Source: Zea mays (Eukaryota; Streptophyta; Magnoliopsida; Poales; Poaceae). Taken from it: a DNA stretch of 64,000 nucleotides. The stretch lies in the NCBI RefSeq assembly GCF_902167145.1, contig NC_050097.1, positions 117,647,982 through 117,711,981 on the forward strand. The letters run 5' to 3'. Shown here piece by piece: positions 32,773 through 45,414 of the stretch. The translations under genes and the position numbers were made by a program. The notes beneath the pieces are model-generated. The model worked only from the letters and a program-made list of their open reading frames with translations. It had not been told where the DNA came from and did not search any database. Positions within the stretch are counted from its first letter, which is position 1; each line of letters begins with the position of its first letter.

Positions 32773-35700
32773 TATGCATCCGGGGGCTCAAGTTGGATTA
32801 TCGACAGCGGATGCACAAACCATATGACGGGGGAGAAGAAGATGTTCACCTCCTACGTCAAGAATAAGGATTCCCAAGATTCAATCATATTCGGTGATGG
32901 GAACCAAGGCAAGGTGAAAGGTTTAGGCAAGATTGCAATATCCAATGAGCACTCTATCTCTAATGTGTTTTTAGTTGAGTCTCTTGGAAATAATTTACTA
33001 TCTGTCAGTCAATTATGTAATATGGGATATAATTGTCTATTTACAAATGTAGATGTGTCTGTCTTTAGAAGAAGTGATGGTTCACTAGCATTTAAGGGTG
33101 TACTAGACGACAAACTTTATTTAGTTGATTTTGCAAAAGAGGAGGCCGGTCTAGATGCATGCTTAATCGCTAAGACTAGCATGGGCTGGCTGTGGCATCG
33201 CCGCTTAGCACATGTGGGGATGAAGAACCTTCACAAGCTTCTAAAGGGAGAACACGTGATAGGTTTGACTAACGTGCAATTCGAAAAAGATAGACCTTGT
33301 GCAGCTTGTCAAGCAGGTAAACAAGTGGGAGGAGCACATCACAGCAAGAATGTGATGACCACTTCAAGACCTCTGGAGCTGCTGCATATGGACCTCTTCG
33401 GACCCGTCGCCTATCTGAGCATAGGAGGAAGTAAGTATGGTCTAGTTATTGTTGATGACTTTTCCCGCTTCACTTGGGTGTTCTTTTTGCAGGATAAGTC
33501 TGAAACCCAAGGGACCCTCAAGCGCTTCCTCAGGAGAGCTCAAAATGAGTTTGAGCTCAAGGTGAAGAAGATAAGGAGCGACAACGGGTCCGAATTCAAA
33601 AATCTTCAAGTGGAGGAGTTTCTTGAGGAGGAGGGGATCAAGCATGAGTTCTCCGCTCCCTACACACCACAGCAAAATGGTGTGGTAGAGAGGAAGAACA
33701 GGACGCTCATCGATATGGCGAGGACGATGCTTGGAGAGTTCAAGACCCCCGAGTGCTTTTGGTCGGAAGCCGTAAACACGGCTTGCCACGCCATCAACAG
33801 GGTCTACCTACATCGGCTCCTCAAGAAGACGTCGTATGAGCTTCTAACCGGTAACAAACCCAATGTATCTTACTTTCGTGTATTTGGGAGCAAATGCTAC
33901 ATTCTAGTGAAGAAGGGTAGAAATTCTAAGTTTGCTCCCAAAGCGGTAGAAGGTTTTTTGTTAGGTTATGATTCTAATACAAAGGCATATAGGGTCTTCA
34001 ACAAATCATCGGGTTTGGTTGAAGTCTCTAGTGACGTTGTATTTGATGAGACTAATGGCTCTCCAAGAGAGCAAGTTGTTGATCTTGATGATGTAGATGA
34101 AGAAGACGTTCCAACGGCCGCGATACGCACCATGACGATTGGAGATGTACGGCCTCGGGAACAATTGGAGCAAGATCAACCGTCTTTCTCAACTATGGTG
34201 CATCCCCCAACCCAAGGTGACGAACAGGTACCTCAAGTGGAGGCGCATGATCAAGGGGGAGCACAAGATGTTCAAGTTGAAGAGGAAGAAGCACCTCAGG
34301 CACCTCCAACCCAAGTTCGAGCGACGATCCAAAGGGATCATCCCGTCGACTAGATATTGGGTGATATTAGCAAGGGAGTAACTACTCGTTCTCGATTAGT
34401 TAATTTTTGTGAGCATTACTCCTTTGTCTCTTCTATTGAGCCTTTCAGGGTAGAAGAGGCCTTGCTAGATCCGGACTGGGTGTTAGCCATGCAGGAGGAA
34501 CTCAACAACTTCAAGCGCAATGAAGTTTGGACACTGGTGCCTCGTCCCAAGCAAAACGTTGTGGGAACCAAGTGGGTGTTCCGCAACAAACAGGACGAGC
34601 ACGGGGTGATGACGAGGAACAAGGCTCGACTTGTGGCAAAAGGTTATGCCCAAGTCGCAGGTTTGGACTTTGAGGAGACGTTTGCTCCTGTGGCTAGGCT
34701 AGAATCAATTCGTATCTTGCTAGCATATGCCGCTCACCATTCTTTCAGGTTGTACCAAATGGATGTGAAGAGCGCTTTCCTCAATGGGCCGATCAAGGAG
34801 GAGGTGTACGTGGAGCAACCCCCTGGCTTCGAGGATGAACGGTACCCCGACCACGTGTGTAAGCTCTCTAAGGCGCTCTATGGACTTAAGCAAGCTCCAA
34901 GAGCATGGTATGAATGCCTTAGAGACTTTCTAATTGCTAATGCTTTCAAGGTTGGGAAAGCCGATCCAACTCTTTTCACTAAGACTTGTGACGGTGATCT
35001 TTTTGTGTGCCAAATTTATGTCGATGACATAATATTTGGTTCTACTAATAAAAAGTCTTGTGAAGAGTTTAGCAGGGTGATGACGCAGAAATTCGAGATG
35101 TCGATGATGGGCGAGTTGAACTACTTCCTTGGGTTCCAAGTGAAGCAACTCAAGGACAGCACCTTCATCTCTCAAACCAAGTACACGCAAGACTTGCTGA
35201 AGCGGTTTGGGATGAAGGATGCCAAGCCCGCAAAGACTCCAATGGGGACCGACGGACACACAGACCTAAACAAAGGAGGTAAGTCCGTTGATCAAAAGGC
35301 ATACCGGTCAATGATAGGGTCATTACTTTAATTATGTGCTAGTAGACCGGATATTATGCTTAGCGTATGCATGTGTGCTAGATTTCAATCCGATCCTAAG
35401 GAGTGTCACTTAGTGGCAGTGAAGCGAATCCTTAGATATTTAGTTGCTACGCCTTACCTCGGGCTCTGGTATCCAAAGGGGTCTACCTTTGACTTGATTG
35501 GATATTCAGATTCCGACTATGCTGGATGTAAGGTTGATAGGAAGAGTACATCGGGGACGTGCCAATTCTTAGGAAGGTCCCTGGTGTCATGGAACTCTAA
35601 GAAACAAACTTCCATTGCCCTATCCACCGCTGAGGCCGAGTATGTTGCCGCAGGACAGTGTTGCGCGCAACTACTTTGGATGAGGCAAACCCTCACGGAC

Positions 35701-35970
35701 TTTGGCTACAATCTGAGCAAAGTCCCACTCCTATGTGATAATGAGAGTGCTATCCGCATGGCGGAAAATCCTGTTGAACACAGCCGCACAAAGCTCATAG
35801 ACATCCGGCATCACTTTTTGAGAGACCACCAGCAAAAGGGAGATATCGAAGTGTTTCATGTTAGCACCGAGAACCAGCTAGCCAATATCTTTACCAAGCC
35901 TCTAGATGAGAAGACCTTTTGCAGGTTGCGTAGTGAGCTAAATGTCTTAGATTCGCGGAACCTGGATTGA
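32770..35970 (+). pseudogene. Sirevirus A Pol with two nonsense codons
   Basis: Copia Pol in the same order as in element B. Protease DSGCTNHM is near 32803; the zinc region [11 protein letters not shown]...CAACQ near 33197-33310. Integrase has DLFGP, IRSDNGSEF and [13 protein letters not shown] has [12 protein letters not shown] near 34756 and YVDD at 35017-35028. RNase H has SDSDYAG, STAEAEY and CDNES, and the frame ends at 35970. TAG at 34351 separates integrase from RT, and TAA at 35329 cuts between RT and RNase H; both are in frame, with no frameshift. Protein similarity to B is high throughout, apart from the variable Glu/Gln/Pro-rich linker between integrase and RT. Confidence 0.94.
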
Positions 35971-36799
35971 TTTATAGCATACATGTGTTTATGCCCTTGA
36001 TCATGTTCCTTATGCATTTTGTTGCTTAGTTATGGTGCTCAAGTTGTACAAACACTCCCTGGACCTCACAAGTCCGTTGCAAAGTGATGCACATTTTTAG
36101 GGGGAGATGTGTTACAACTTGACCCTTTGAGACTAACCATGTGCTTGAGTTTGATGATTTAGTCTCGAAGGAGGTTAATGTGCAAAGTGATGCACATTGA
36201 AAGGGAAAAGGTGGACTTGGACCATGAAAGACTTCCACTGCACTCCGATGAGAGGGTAACTTATTCCAAGTTCATCTCATGTAATCTTATTGCCTTTGTA
36301 TTCTTATTGAAGATTTTGGTAAGGCAATGGGGTTCTAGGGCCAAGATTAATCCCGTTTTGGTGCTTGATGCCAAAGGGGGAGAAAATAAAGGCCAAAGTG
36401 ATAAATGGATCAGCTACCACTTGAGAGATTTTGAAAATAGTAGAATAGAGTTTTTGGTTTGTCAAAACTCTTTTGTTGGTTTGTCAAAACTCTTTTGTTG
36501 TCTCTCGTGTCAAAAGTTGGCTTCTTGTGGGGAGAAGTGTTGATTATGGGAAAAAGGGGAGTTTTTGAAATCTTGAATCAATTTCTCTTGAAATGACTCT
36601 CTTTATGTCTTAACATGTGTGTTTGACTTAGAGATAGAAATTTGAGTTTGATTTGCAAAAACAAACCAAGTGGCGGCAAAGAGTGATCCATATATGTCAA
36701 ATTTGAATCAAAACAATTTGAGTTCTTATTTGAAGTAAGTTTGTATTTGTTCTACTCGCTTTATATTGTGTTGGCATAAATCACCAAAAAGGGGGAGAT
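35971..36799 (+). other. Sirevirus A 3' untranslated region with several polypurine tracts
   Basis: No conserved frame and no env-like gene. G-rich purine tracts occur near 36094-36108 (TTAGGGGGAGATG), 36369-36381, 36551-36563 and the functional PPT (AAAAAGGGGGAGAT) at 36786-36799. A 'GTGATGCACATT' phrase is repeated at about 36084 and 36187. Confidence 0.85.
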
Positions 36800-37830
36800 T
36801 GAAAGGGAAATGTGCCCTTGGGCCATTTCTAAGTATTTTGGTGATTTAGTGTCAAAACAAGTGCTTAAATGTAAAATGGTGAACAAAGTACAAACCAAGG
36901 ATAAAGGTATGTTTCTCAGACTTAGTACATTGTTTTGTGGACTAATGTATTGTGTCTAAGTGCTGGAAACAGGAAAAATCCAATTGGAAATGTCTTGGCT
37001 CGAGCAGCCAAGAATCTGCTCAGTCTGGGAGCACCGGACTGCCCGGTGGTGCACCGGACAGTGTCCGGTGCGCCAGGCTGGCTCGAGCAAAGTGGCCGCT
37101 CTCGGGAATTCACCGGCGACGTACGGCTATAATTCACCGGACTGTCCAGTGTGCACCGGACTGTCCGGTGCGCCAGACGACAGAAGGCAAGAATTGCCTT
37201 CCCAGATTGCTCTCAACGGCTCCTAGCTGCCTTGGGGCTATAAAAGGGACCCCTAGGCGCATGGAGGAGTACACCAAGCATTCCTACAACATTTCTAAGC
37301 ACCAAGACCTTGATTCCGCGCATTCGTTTCATTGTGATAGCATATAGAGCTCTAGTGGAGTTGTGAACTCATTGAGTTGTGTTGTGAGCTCTTGTTGCGA
37401 CTTGTGTGCGTGTTGTTGCTCTGATTTTTGAGTCTTGTGTGCGTTGCTCTTCCCTCCCTTACTCCGTGTTTCTTTGTGAACTTCAAGTGTAAGGGTGAGA
37501 GGCTCCAAGTTGTGGAGATTCCTCGCAAACGGGATTGAGAAAAAGCAAGGAAAACACTGTGGTATTCAAGTGGGTCTTTGGACCGCTTGAGAAGGGTTGA
37601 TTGCAACCCTCGTCCGTTGGGACGCCACAACGTGGAGTAGGCAAGCGTTGGTCTTGGCCGAACCACGGGATAACCACCGTGCCATCTCTGTGATTGATTT
37701 ATTGTGGTTATTGTGTTTTGACTCCTCTCTAGCCACTTGGCAATTATTGTGCTAACGATTAACCAAGTTTTGTGGCTTAAGTTTTCAAGTTTCACAGGAT
37801 CACCTATTCACCCCCCTCTAGGTGCTCTCA
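36800..37830 (+). repeat. 3' LTR of Sirevirus A
   Basis: 1031 bp, matches 8171-9202 with about six substitutions and one base fewer in the terminal C run. Confidence 0.97.
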
Positions 37831-37835
37831 AAAAC
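37831..37835. repeat. TSD of Sirevirus A (right copy)
   Basis: AAAAC; pairs with 8166-8170. The copia LTR resumes here. Confidence 0.97.
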
Positions 37836-38661
37836 AGATTGGATAAATTCATGGCTATATACAAAACAGTAGAGATGAACGTATGAAACATATATAATCC
37901 AGAGAACGTAAAAAGGTAAGGAGCTGTAATGATCATACCCTCCCATGCGCTCCGAGGATCCAGATCCTTGCCCAACTTCTCTTGTCATTCCGTACGAGAT
38001 GAAGACGCCAGGAAGAAGAAGATGTTTACCAGTGATGAAGATAACGATGGATGTTGGGCAGTCGTGTAGACGCTCCCCAAAAACCTAATTGCCGATCCCC
38101 CGTGCAAGGTCTCAAACGGCAAGGGCTTCGGAGGCACCTGCCCTCTCGCTCCTCTGTGCACGCAGAGTTACGAGATGGAAATGCCCACACTTGCGGCTGG
38201 ACAGTGATTCTGAAAGAGTTCTGCTCTCATACCAAGTGATAGGAGTTCTCCCCTACTTAACCTTTTGCGAAAGGGAAGCTGAAGGAGAAGGGTCTCACAT
38301 GCGGTAGTTCAAGAGACGAGCAACTGAAAAGTTTAACCTGGAGTTGAAACTCCCGCGGTTAATGAGTGCTAAAAATTAACACAACCACACTACGCCCGCT
38401 CGACGCCCGCCTGCCTGCCTCGCCACGCCACGCCACGCCACGCCCCACTCAGCCTAGTCGGCGACGGCGGCGGCGCGGGCGCGCGCGCGTGTGGCACACC
38501 CTTGTTCATTTCTTGACTTCTCAAATTAAGTGGAATAATTCCCACCATATAAGTCAAGCCAACGACCCTTGGAATTCCAATATGGTACTATTGGTATTGT
38601 CCACAATTACACACCATAGACTTTATTGATTAAATGGGCCAAGCCCATTAAAGATCCAACA
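37836..38661 (-). repeat. Copia 3' LTR, proximal fragment
   Basis: Continues the LTR begun at 7856 and ends CCAACA. Holds a (CGCCA)n tract near 38415-38445 that is longer than in the other LTR, accounting for much of the length difference. Confidence 0.95.
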
Positions 38662-39200
38662 ATCCCCACCAAACTCTAGGGTTTGTAATGATGAAGTATC
38701 AGAATCACAATCCTTTGATATACAGTGTTTTGATGGAGATTGTTAAGTTGAACATCCATCTAGAATAAGAGTTTCACTCATTCACAACTGAACAATGGAC
38801 TAAGCCTTGAATTGACAGTTTTGTGCGAAATGAGATTCGCTCAAATCCTTTGCTGATACTAGGCTGCAAAAGGGTATCCCCGCTGTTTAGAAGCATATAA
38901 GTCACACTTCAGTGCCTTTCATGAGTATTTAGGGATTACCCAAGTCCCATAGACTGTGACCAGCAGTCTGACTCATATAGGTGTATTCCTCAGAAGATGT
39001 TCTGTAGGACAACATCTCACCTTTATAAGACTCTTGGAATATATTAAGGTAAATACCATCTTGCCTTACATATAGGAAAGATGTGCATCCGAAATGAGTT
39101 AAGGAAGGGATCTTTCCTCATAACCTACTCCTAGCTTGTTTCTCCACTCTACTTCACGGGATCTCCGATCGCATAGAACATGTTACCACTAGAGTAGATT
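38662..39200 (-). other. Copia 3' untranslated region
   Basis: Minus-strand TTTGGTGGGGAT next to the LTR (38662-38674) is the likely polypurine tract. No frame in the remainder. Confidence 0.7.
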
Positions 39201-41930
39201 TTACATGGGTCTCATACCCATTTCTCTCGATGCACTTTCTATCACATTGCGTGACAGACCCTTAGTGAATTGATCTGCCAGATTATTCAATGTGTGGACA
39301 TAATCCACCGTTATAACTCCGGAGTTTTTCAGCTTTCTGAAAGATTTTAATCTTCTCTTAACATGCCTTGTAGACTTCATGTTATTCCTAGAACTGTTAA
39401 CCTTTGTAATCACCATTTGGTTGTCACAGTTCATGGAAATAGCCGGTATCGGTTTTTGAACTACCGGTAAATCCAATAGGAAATCACGGAGCCACTCGGC
39501 CTCAGCCCCAACAGTGTCTAATGTTGCGAGTTCTGCTTCCATCGTAGACTTCGTTAAGATAGTCTGCTTGCAAGACTTCCAGGAAACAGTGCCACCTCCA
39601 AACAGAAACACATATCCGCTTGTGACATAAAGCTCATCAGCATCAGAAATCCAGTTGGCATCACAATAGCCTTCCAGCACTTTTGGGTTTCCAGTATAAT
39701 GAATATCGTATGTCATAGTACCTTTCAAATACCGCAACACTCTCTCAAGACCACGCCAGTGATCATCTCCTGGTTTTGACACAAACCGACTCAGCTTACT
39801 CACAGCATATGAGATGTCCGACCTTGTTGCACTTGCAAGGTACACGAGCGAGCCAATGATCTAGGAGTATGTCAATTGATCCCTTGCTATTCTCCGATTC
39901 TTTCTCAATAGCATACTAGTGTCATAAGGTGTTGGAGCAGGATCACAGTCACTAAAACCAAAGCGACTCAATACCTTTTCCACATAATGAGATTGTAACA
40001 AAGTTACCCCACCATCACCTTCTCTAACAAGCTTGATGTTTAGAATGACATCAGCTTCTCCCAAATCTTTCATTTCAAAATTGCTCGATAGAAGATTTTT
40101 AACTTCCTCAATCACATTGAGATTTGATCCAAAGATCAAGATGTCATCAACATAAAGGCACAACATAACAGACTCACCCCCACCATACCGATAATATACA
40201 CACGTGTCAGCTTCATTTACAGCAAAACCAGCGGCTGTAAGAGTATTATCAAACTTTTCATGACATTGCTTAGGTGCTTGTTTTAGGCCATACAATGATT
40301 TTATCAACCTGCACACCTTGTTCTCTTGACCATCCGCAATGAACCCTTCTGGCTGATCCATGTAGATCTCCTCATCCAACTCTCCATTTAGGAAAGCTGT
40401 CTTAACATCCATCTGATGAATGATAAGACAATAAGAGGCTGCCACAACTATTAATGTGCGAATTGTAGTCAATCGAACAACTGGTGAGTAGGTATCGAAG
40501 AAATCTTCATCCTCTTTTTGGGTATATCCTTTGGCCACAAGCCTTGCCTTGTACCTTTCGATTGTACCATCAGGCCTAAGATTTTTCTTGAAGATCCATT
40601 TGCAGCCTATAGGTTGACAACCATAAGGACGGTCAACGACCTCCCAAGTTCCATTAGACATAATAGATTTCATCTCACTCCTTACTGCTTCCTTCCATAA
40701 GTCAGCATCAGGAGAGGAATATGCCTCACTAATGGTAGTTGGTGTGTCTTCCACAAGGTACACTATAAAGTCATTACCAAAGGATTTTGCGACCCTCTGT
40801 CTCTTACTCTTTCGAGTGACTATAGTGTCATCCTCCTCAGGGATGTACACGTGAAGATCTTCAGCATGATCTGTAGGAATAGATAGTTCGTGCTCATGGG
40901 GAATTATAGTCTCATGACTTGTATCACTAGGTGTATTCTTCATGGGAAACTCATTCTCAAAAATTGTCGCGTCTCTTGATTCCATGATAGTATCAACATA
41001 CATATCAGGCACATTAGATTTTATAATTAAGGACCTATACCTAGTGCTGTGAAAAGAGTACCCAAGGAATATACAATCAATAGTTTTAGGCCCAAGTTTA
41101 CGCTTTTTGTTGATTGGCACATTCACTTTAGCCAAGCAACCCCAAGTGCGCAAATATGAGAGATTTAATCTTCTCTTTTCTCATTTCTCAAATGGTGTGA
41201 TCTCTTTGTTCTTTGTTGGAACTCTGTTTAGGACATGACACGCCGTCAAAATCGCCTCACCCCACCATGCCTTGGATAATCCCGCTGTACTCAACATGGC
41301 ATTCACCAAGTCTGTTAGAGTGCTGTTTTTCCTTTCAGCAATCCCATTGGATTGTGGTGAGAATGGCAGTGTCCTCTCATGAATAATACCATGTTCCACA
41401 CAAAACTCATCGAAAACATTAGAGAAATATTCTCCACCTCGATCGGACCTTAACCGTTTTATTTTCCTCTCAAGTTGGTTCTCAACTTCAGCTTTATAGG
41501 TCTTAAAATAATTAAACGCTTCATCTTTTGTTTTTAAGAGACACACATAGCAAAATCTGGTGGAGTCATCTATAAAAGTGAGAAAGTACCTTTTACCACA
41601 TTTTGTCAAAATTCCATTCATCTCGCACAGATCAGAATGAACAAGTTCTAGAGGTGCCAAATTCCTCGCCTCAGCAGCCTTATGAGGCTTGCGGGGTTGT
41701 TTGATTCAACACACACATGACACTTAGACTTTTTGACCAAGTTAAATTTAGGAATTAGATTTAGATTTGCTAACCGCATAAGACAGCCAAAGCTTGCATG
41801 ACAAAAACGTGAATGCCATAAATCTGACTCATCAGAAAAATTAACAGAATTCACCATTTTATTACACACATCATGCAGTGATAAACGGAACAAGCCTCCG
41901 CAGTCATATCCTTTACCAACAAAAGTACCA
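39201..41930 (-). pseudogene. Copia Pol: integrase, RT, RNase H (broken)
   Basis: Read right to left. The pre-integrase zinc region with LWHSRFCHASF and CHVCVES lies at about 41700-41850. The integrase core has HSDLCEMNG, RSDRGGEYF and PQSNGIAERKN (about 41200-41650). A long acidic linker leads to RT with [23 protein letters not shown] near 40400 and YVDD at 40143-40154. RNase H has CDANW, STMEAE and CDNQ, ending at 39201. Frames break near 41650-41700, near 41160 and at 39858 (TAG just before the RNase H part). One RT residue is odd: the usual KQAPRQWYEKF-type stretch reads KQAPKQCHEKF. Confidence 0.92.
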
Positions 41931-41935
41931 TGTTT

Positions 41936-43130
41936 TTACACAACACATTTATTTGACTCAAGAACAACTTTGTACCCATCTCGACATAGCATAGAAGCAC
42001 TAACGAGATTCTTCTTGATAGAGGGCACATGCTGCACGCTCTTCAATGGCACCGTCTTTCCTGAAGTAAACTTCAGAATGACCGTACCAACACCAAGAAC
42101 ATGAGCACGTGACCCATTTCCCATTAACAAGGCGCTAGACCTCCCGACCTGGTAGGAGGAGAACATAGAGGCATCAGCACACACATGAATATTTGCACCA
42201 CTATCCATCCACCACTCAGGTGAATTACAAACTGAAAGAACAAATGGTAAAGAATTACCATACCCAGATGTTCCATCTCCAGTTTTAGTGGTTACAACAT
42301 TAGCTGATTTCTTGTCCTGTGTGAACTTGCGATCAGGGCACTCTCTTGCCCAATGTTGTTCACTGCCACAAACAAAACATCCTCCCTTTCCCTTGTTATT
42401 GTTGTTGTTCTTATTTTTAATCTGTGCTGATTGAACAAGTTTATTTGTGTTCTCTTGTTTGTTCTGGTTTTTATTCTTGTTAAACTTGTGGAAGTTTTTC
42501 TTTTGCACCACATTAGCAGCAGAGGTCTCAACACCTTTTCCATTGTCCTTTGTTCTAGCCCTTTCCTCAACATCAAGAGTACCAATGAGCTCTTCCACAT
42601 TGAACTCTTGTCTCTTATGTTTGAGAGAGGTAGCAAAGTCCTTCCAAGAAGGTGGCAACTTGGCGATTATACCGCCAGCCACAAACTTGTCAGGCAAAGG
42701 ACAAGGAAAAAGCTCAAGTTCCTTAGCTAGTGCCTGAAACTCATGAGCCTATTCCACTACAGATCGGTTCTCAACCATCTTGTAGTCATACAGTTGCTCC
42801 ATGAGATACAGCTCGCTACCAGCGTCAGTTACTCCAAACTTTCCAACAAGTGCATCCCACAGCTCTTTCCCTGTAGGAAGGATGATATAGCTTTTCTGGA
42901 ATTTTGTATCAAGTGCACTAATCACTGCTCCTCGAAAGAGTTTATCATCAACCTTAAACTTAGCCTCATCCGCAGGAGGTAAGTTGATAGGCTTGCCCTA
43001 AGCGGCATGATAACAAGACATTGCAGTAAGCCACAATTCCTTCTTAGCTTTCCAATCAAGAAGTTTTTACCATCAAAAGGATCAGGCTTTAGCACAACAG
43101 CAAAACCTCTGACAAAAAAAATACCTAACA
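41936..43130 (-). pseudogene. Copia Gag and start of protease (broken)
   Basis: Starts near 43130 with VVLKPDPFDGKNF, a copia Gag N-terminus, only about 15-70 bp from the LTR. Passes through the Gag core (DALVGKFGV, YLMEQLYDYKM and LPPSWKDFATSLKHKR near 42610-42870), an Asn/Lys-rich linker and one CCHC knuckle (CFVCGSEQHWAREC, about 42334-42376). It then enters protease with WWMDSGANIHVC near 42200. Stops near 43002 and 42751 and a frameshift near 43040 disable it. Confidence 0.88.
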
Positions 43131-43144
43131 TTAGGTTTTTGGAT

Positions 43145-44257
43145 TGTTAGAAATATAGGCATTTTCAATATCATTTTAATTCCATAAATTAACATTATGG
43201 TGATGACATATAAAATATGATTAATCATAGACATCATTATGTCAAATATATCCATAACAATATGGAACATGAGAACATAAAACATATGAATCATATAAAT
43301 ATAATAAGTATATAAACATGGTACATGCATCATGATGAAACAACTGAATATAAATAGACAGCAACATAAACAGCATGACTGTAAAATTAAAACAAACATA
43401 TATGGTATATTACTAGCATGAACAGGCATTAGAAATATCATGATGTGATATGACAAAACAGATTGGATAAATTCATGGCTATATACAAAACAATAGAGAT
43501 GAACATATGAAACATATAAAATCTGGAGAACGTAAAAAGGTAAGGAGCTGTAATGATCATACCCTCCCATGCGCTCCGAGGATCCAGATCCTTGTCTAAC
43601 TTCTCTTGTCATTCCGCACGAGATGAAGACGCCAGGAAGAAGAAGATGTTTACCAGTGATGAAGACATCGATAGATGTCGGGCAGTCGTGTAGACGCTCC
43701 CCAAAAACCTAATTGCTGATCCCCTGTGCAAGGTCTCGAACGACAAGGGCTTCGGAGGCACCTGCCCTCTCGCTCCTCTGTGCGCGCAGAGTTACGAGAT
43801 GGAAATGCCCACACTTGCGGCTAGATAGTGATTCTGAAAGAGTTCTACTCTCATACCAAGTGATAGGAGTTCTCCCCTACTTAACCTTTCACGGAAGGGA
43901 AGCTGAAGGAGAAGGGTCTCGCATGCGGCAGTTCAAGAGACGGGCAACTGAAAGGTTTAACCCGGAGTTGAAACTCTCTCGGTTAATGAGTGCTAAAAAT
44001 TAACACAACCACAGCACACTCGCTCACTGCCTGCCTGCCTCGCCACGCCACGCCCCACCCGGCCGACGGCGGCGGCGCGCGCGCGTGTGGCACGCCCTTG
44101 TTCGTTTCTTGACTCCTCAAATTAAGTGGAATAATTCCCACCATATAAGTCAAGCCAACGACCCTTGGAATTCCAATATGGTACTATTGCTATTGTCCAC
44201 AATTACACACCATAGAGTTTATTGATTAAATGAGTCAAGCCCATAAAAGATCCAACA
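43145..44257 (-). repeat. 5' LTR of copia element
   Basis: 1113 bp; drives leftward transcription. Shows the uninterrupted target sequence of Sirevirus A near 43455-43460. Confidence 0.96.
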
Positions 44258-44262
44258 CATTT
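44258..44262. repeat. TSD of copia element (right copy)
   Basis: CATTT; the LINE endonuclease frame resumes here in register with 7855. Confidence 0.95.
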
Positions 44263-44837
44263 GACCATGTGTATAATTTACCATTGAGGTCAAGCTCTAA
44301 AAGCTGAAGGTAGTCGATTGTGTGATTGAATTGTCTCATCACTCTTCTATTAATTGATCCTTTGTTTTTCTCCCTTGTTCTCCTTATCATGTTAAAATCA
44401 CCTAGAATCAACCATTTCGGCTTCATCATATTACGTATATTGCGCAGCTCTACCAGGAAAGTCATTTTCTCATTTTCAGGTTGAGAGCCATAAACTCCTT
44501 TGAGGTCCCACGCCACGTTGCTCAGGCAGAAGCTGACTCTGACGGATAACGAGTATACTGATGGGTATGAGATAGTAGTATTGTCGAAAAAATCCGCATC
44601 GCATGCAATTAGAATCCCACCTGAGGCTCCTAGAGATGGTAAATGAATCGTCTGAGTTGCTAACTTACATCCCAGTGTTTCCTTTAGTAAGTTGCTATTC
44701 CAGTTCATTATCTTTCTCTCTTGGAGGCAAACAATTGTTGCTCCAGAAGAGAGAATCGTTTGTTCCACACTTTCCCTTTTAGCTGAGTCATTTAACCCCC
44801 TCACATTCCATGACAGAATACAATAGTTGGTATTCAT
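44263..44837 (-). pseudogene. LINE ORF2, N-terminal endonuclease part
   Basis: ATG at 44837 begins MNTNYCILSWNVRGLN, the classic start of a plant L1 ORF2 AP-endonuclease. CLQERK (metal-binding Glu region) is near residue 40 and LILGDFNMIR near residue 145. The frame reaches LYTWSN, where the copia element inserted, and continues in frame at 7855 with the SRIDRIL and LDHCPL motifs. This part has no stops, so the endonuclease was intact until the copia insertion. Confidence 0.92.
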
Positions 44838-45414
44838 TAATCAAAAGTAGCTTCCCTACTTAAACAAATAATGCCACACATGGGGTACATAGGATAGGAA
44901 ACAGGACCCGACCAGCCTTCCAACGTCCACAGCACGCTTCTAGAAGAGAACAGCAAGCAACTAACAACTAAATAACAACTAAAACTAAGACAGACAGAAA
45001 TACAGGCATTGCAAGCCAAAGAAAAAGACACCACTGCCTAGCCAACAACCTGCTACACAAAGCAGCCAACAAAAGAAGCCGGGCGACCCGTAGACTAGTA
45101 GACTAGTGCTTGTGGGGTCTAGGATGTCACATGATAGAGAGGAAGGGAACAAGTCTGAATTTTCGTTACTGTACGACATGACAGAGGAACAATTAAAATC
45201 TTAATGTTGAAGTGCTTGAGATTCTACATCCAACAACTGATTTAGCAAATTTGGGGCTACTGCCACCTCTGCTGCATCTACTAGTTGCAGAGCACTCAGG
45301 GTTGAAATAGGATTAGGATATGCAACCTCTACTGATTTAGAGCTTAACACAACATCTGAAAATACTTAATTGCTCTGAACCGCATACCTTGGTAGGAGCA
45401 GCAAAAAGAGGCTA
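44838..45414 (-). other. LINE spacer between ORF1 and ORF2
   Basis: No conserved frame; A-rich on the plus strand. Length is within what plant L1 elements show between their two frames. Confidence 0.6.

Larger units (their letters stand above)
8171..37830 (+). mobile_element. Sirevirus A (Ji/PREM-2-like copia), interrupted by two elements
   Basis: Plus-strand copia element of the Sirevirus (Maximus) lineage with 1.03-kb LTRs (8171-9202 and 36800-37830), TSD AAAAC, and an initiator-Met-type PBS. Gag and pol are present but gag is split by Sirevirus B (10419-19869) and a Tekay-like gypsy element (20878-32407). With inserts removed it is about 8.5 kb, normal for the group. Six or so substitutions separate the LTRs, most of them C/T, so insertion was recent. 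Two nonsense codons in pol (34351 and 35329) mean it could no longer make its own enzymes even without the insertions. The Ji name is from LTR character and is tentative. Confidence 0.93.
7856..44257 (-). mobile_element. Minus-strand Ty1/copia retrotransposon, interrupted by Sirevirus A
   Basis: LTRs begin TGTTAG and end CCAACA as read on the plus strand; flanking TSD is CATTT. The left (3') LTR is split by the insertion at 8171-37830 into 7856-8170 and 37836-38661; the right (5') LTR is 43145-44257. The internal region 38662-43144 carries gag, protease, integrase, RT and RNase H in copia order, read right to left. Removing inserts, the element is about 6.7 kb. LTRs differ at scattered sites and in a (CGCCA)n tract, and all coding frames are broken, so it is older than the Sirevirus it contains. 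It sits inside the LINE endonuclease codons. I do not assign a named family. Confidence 0.92.
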
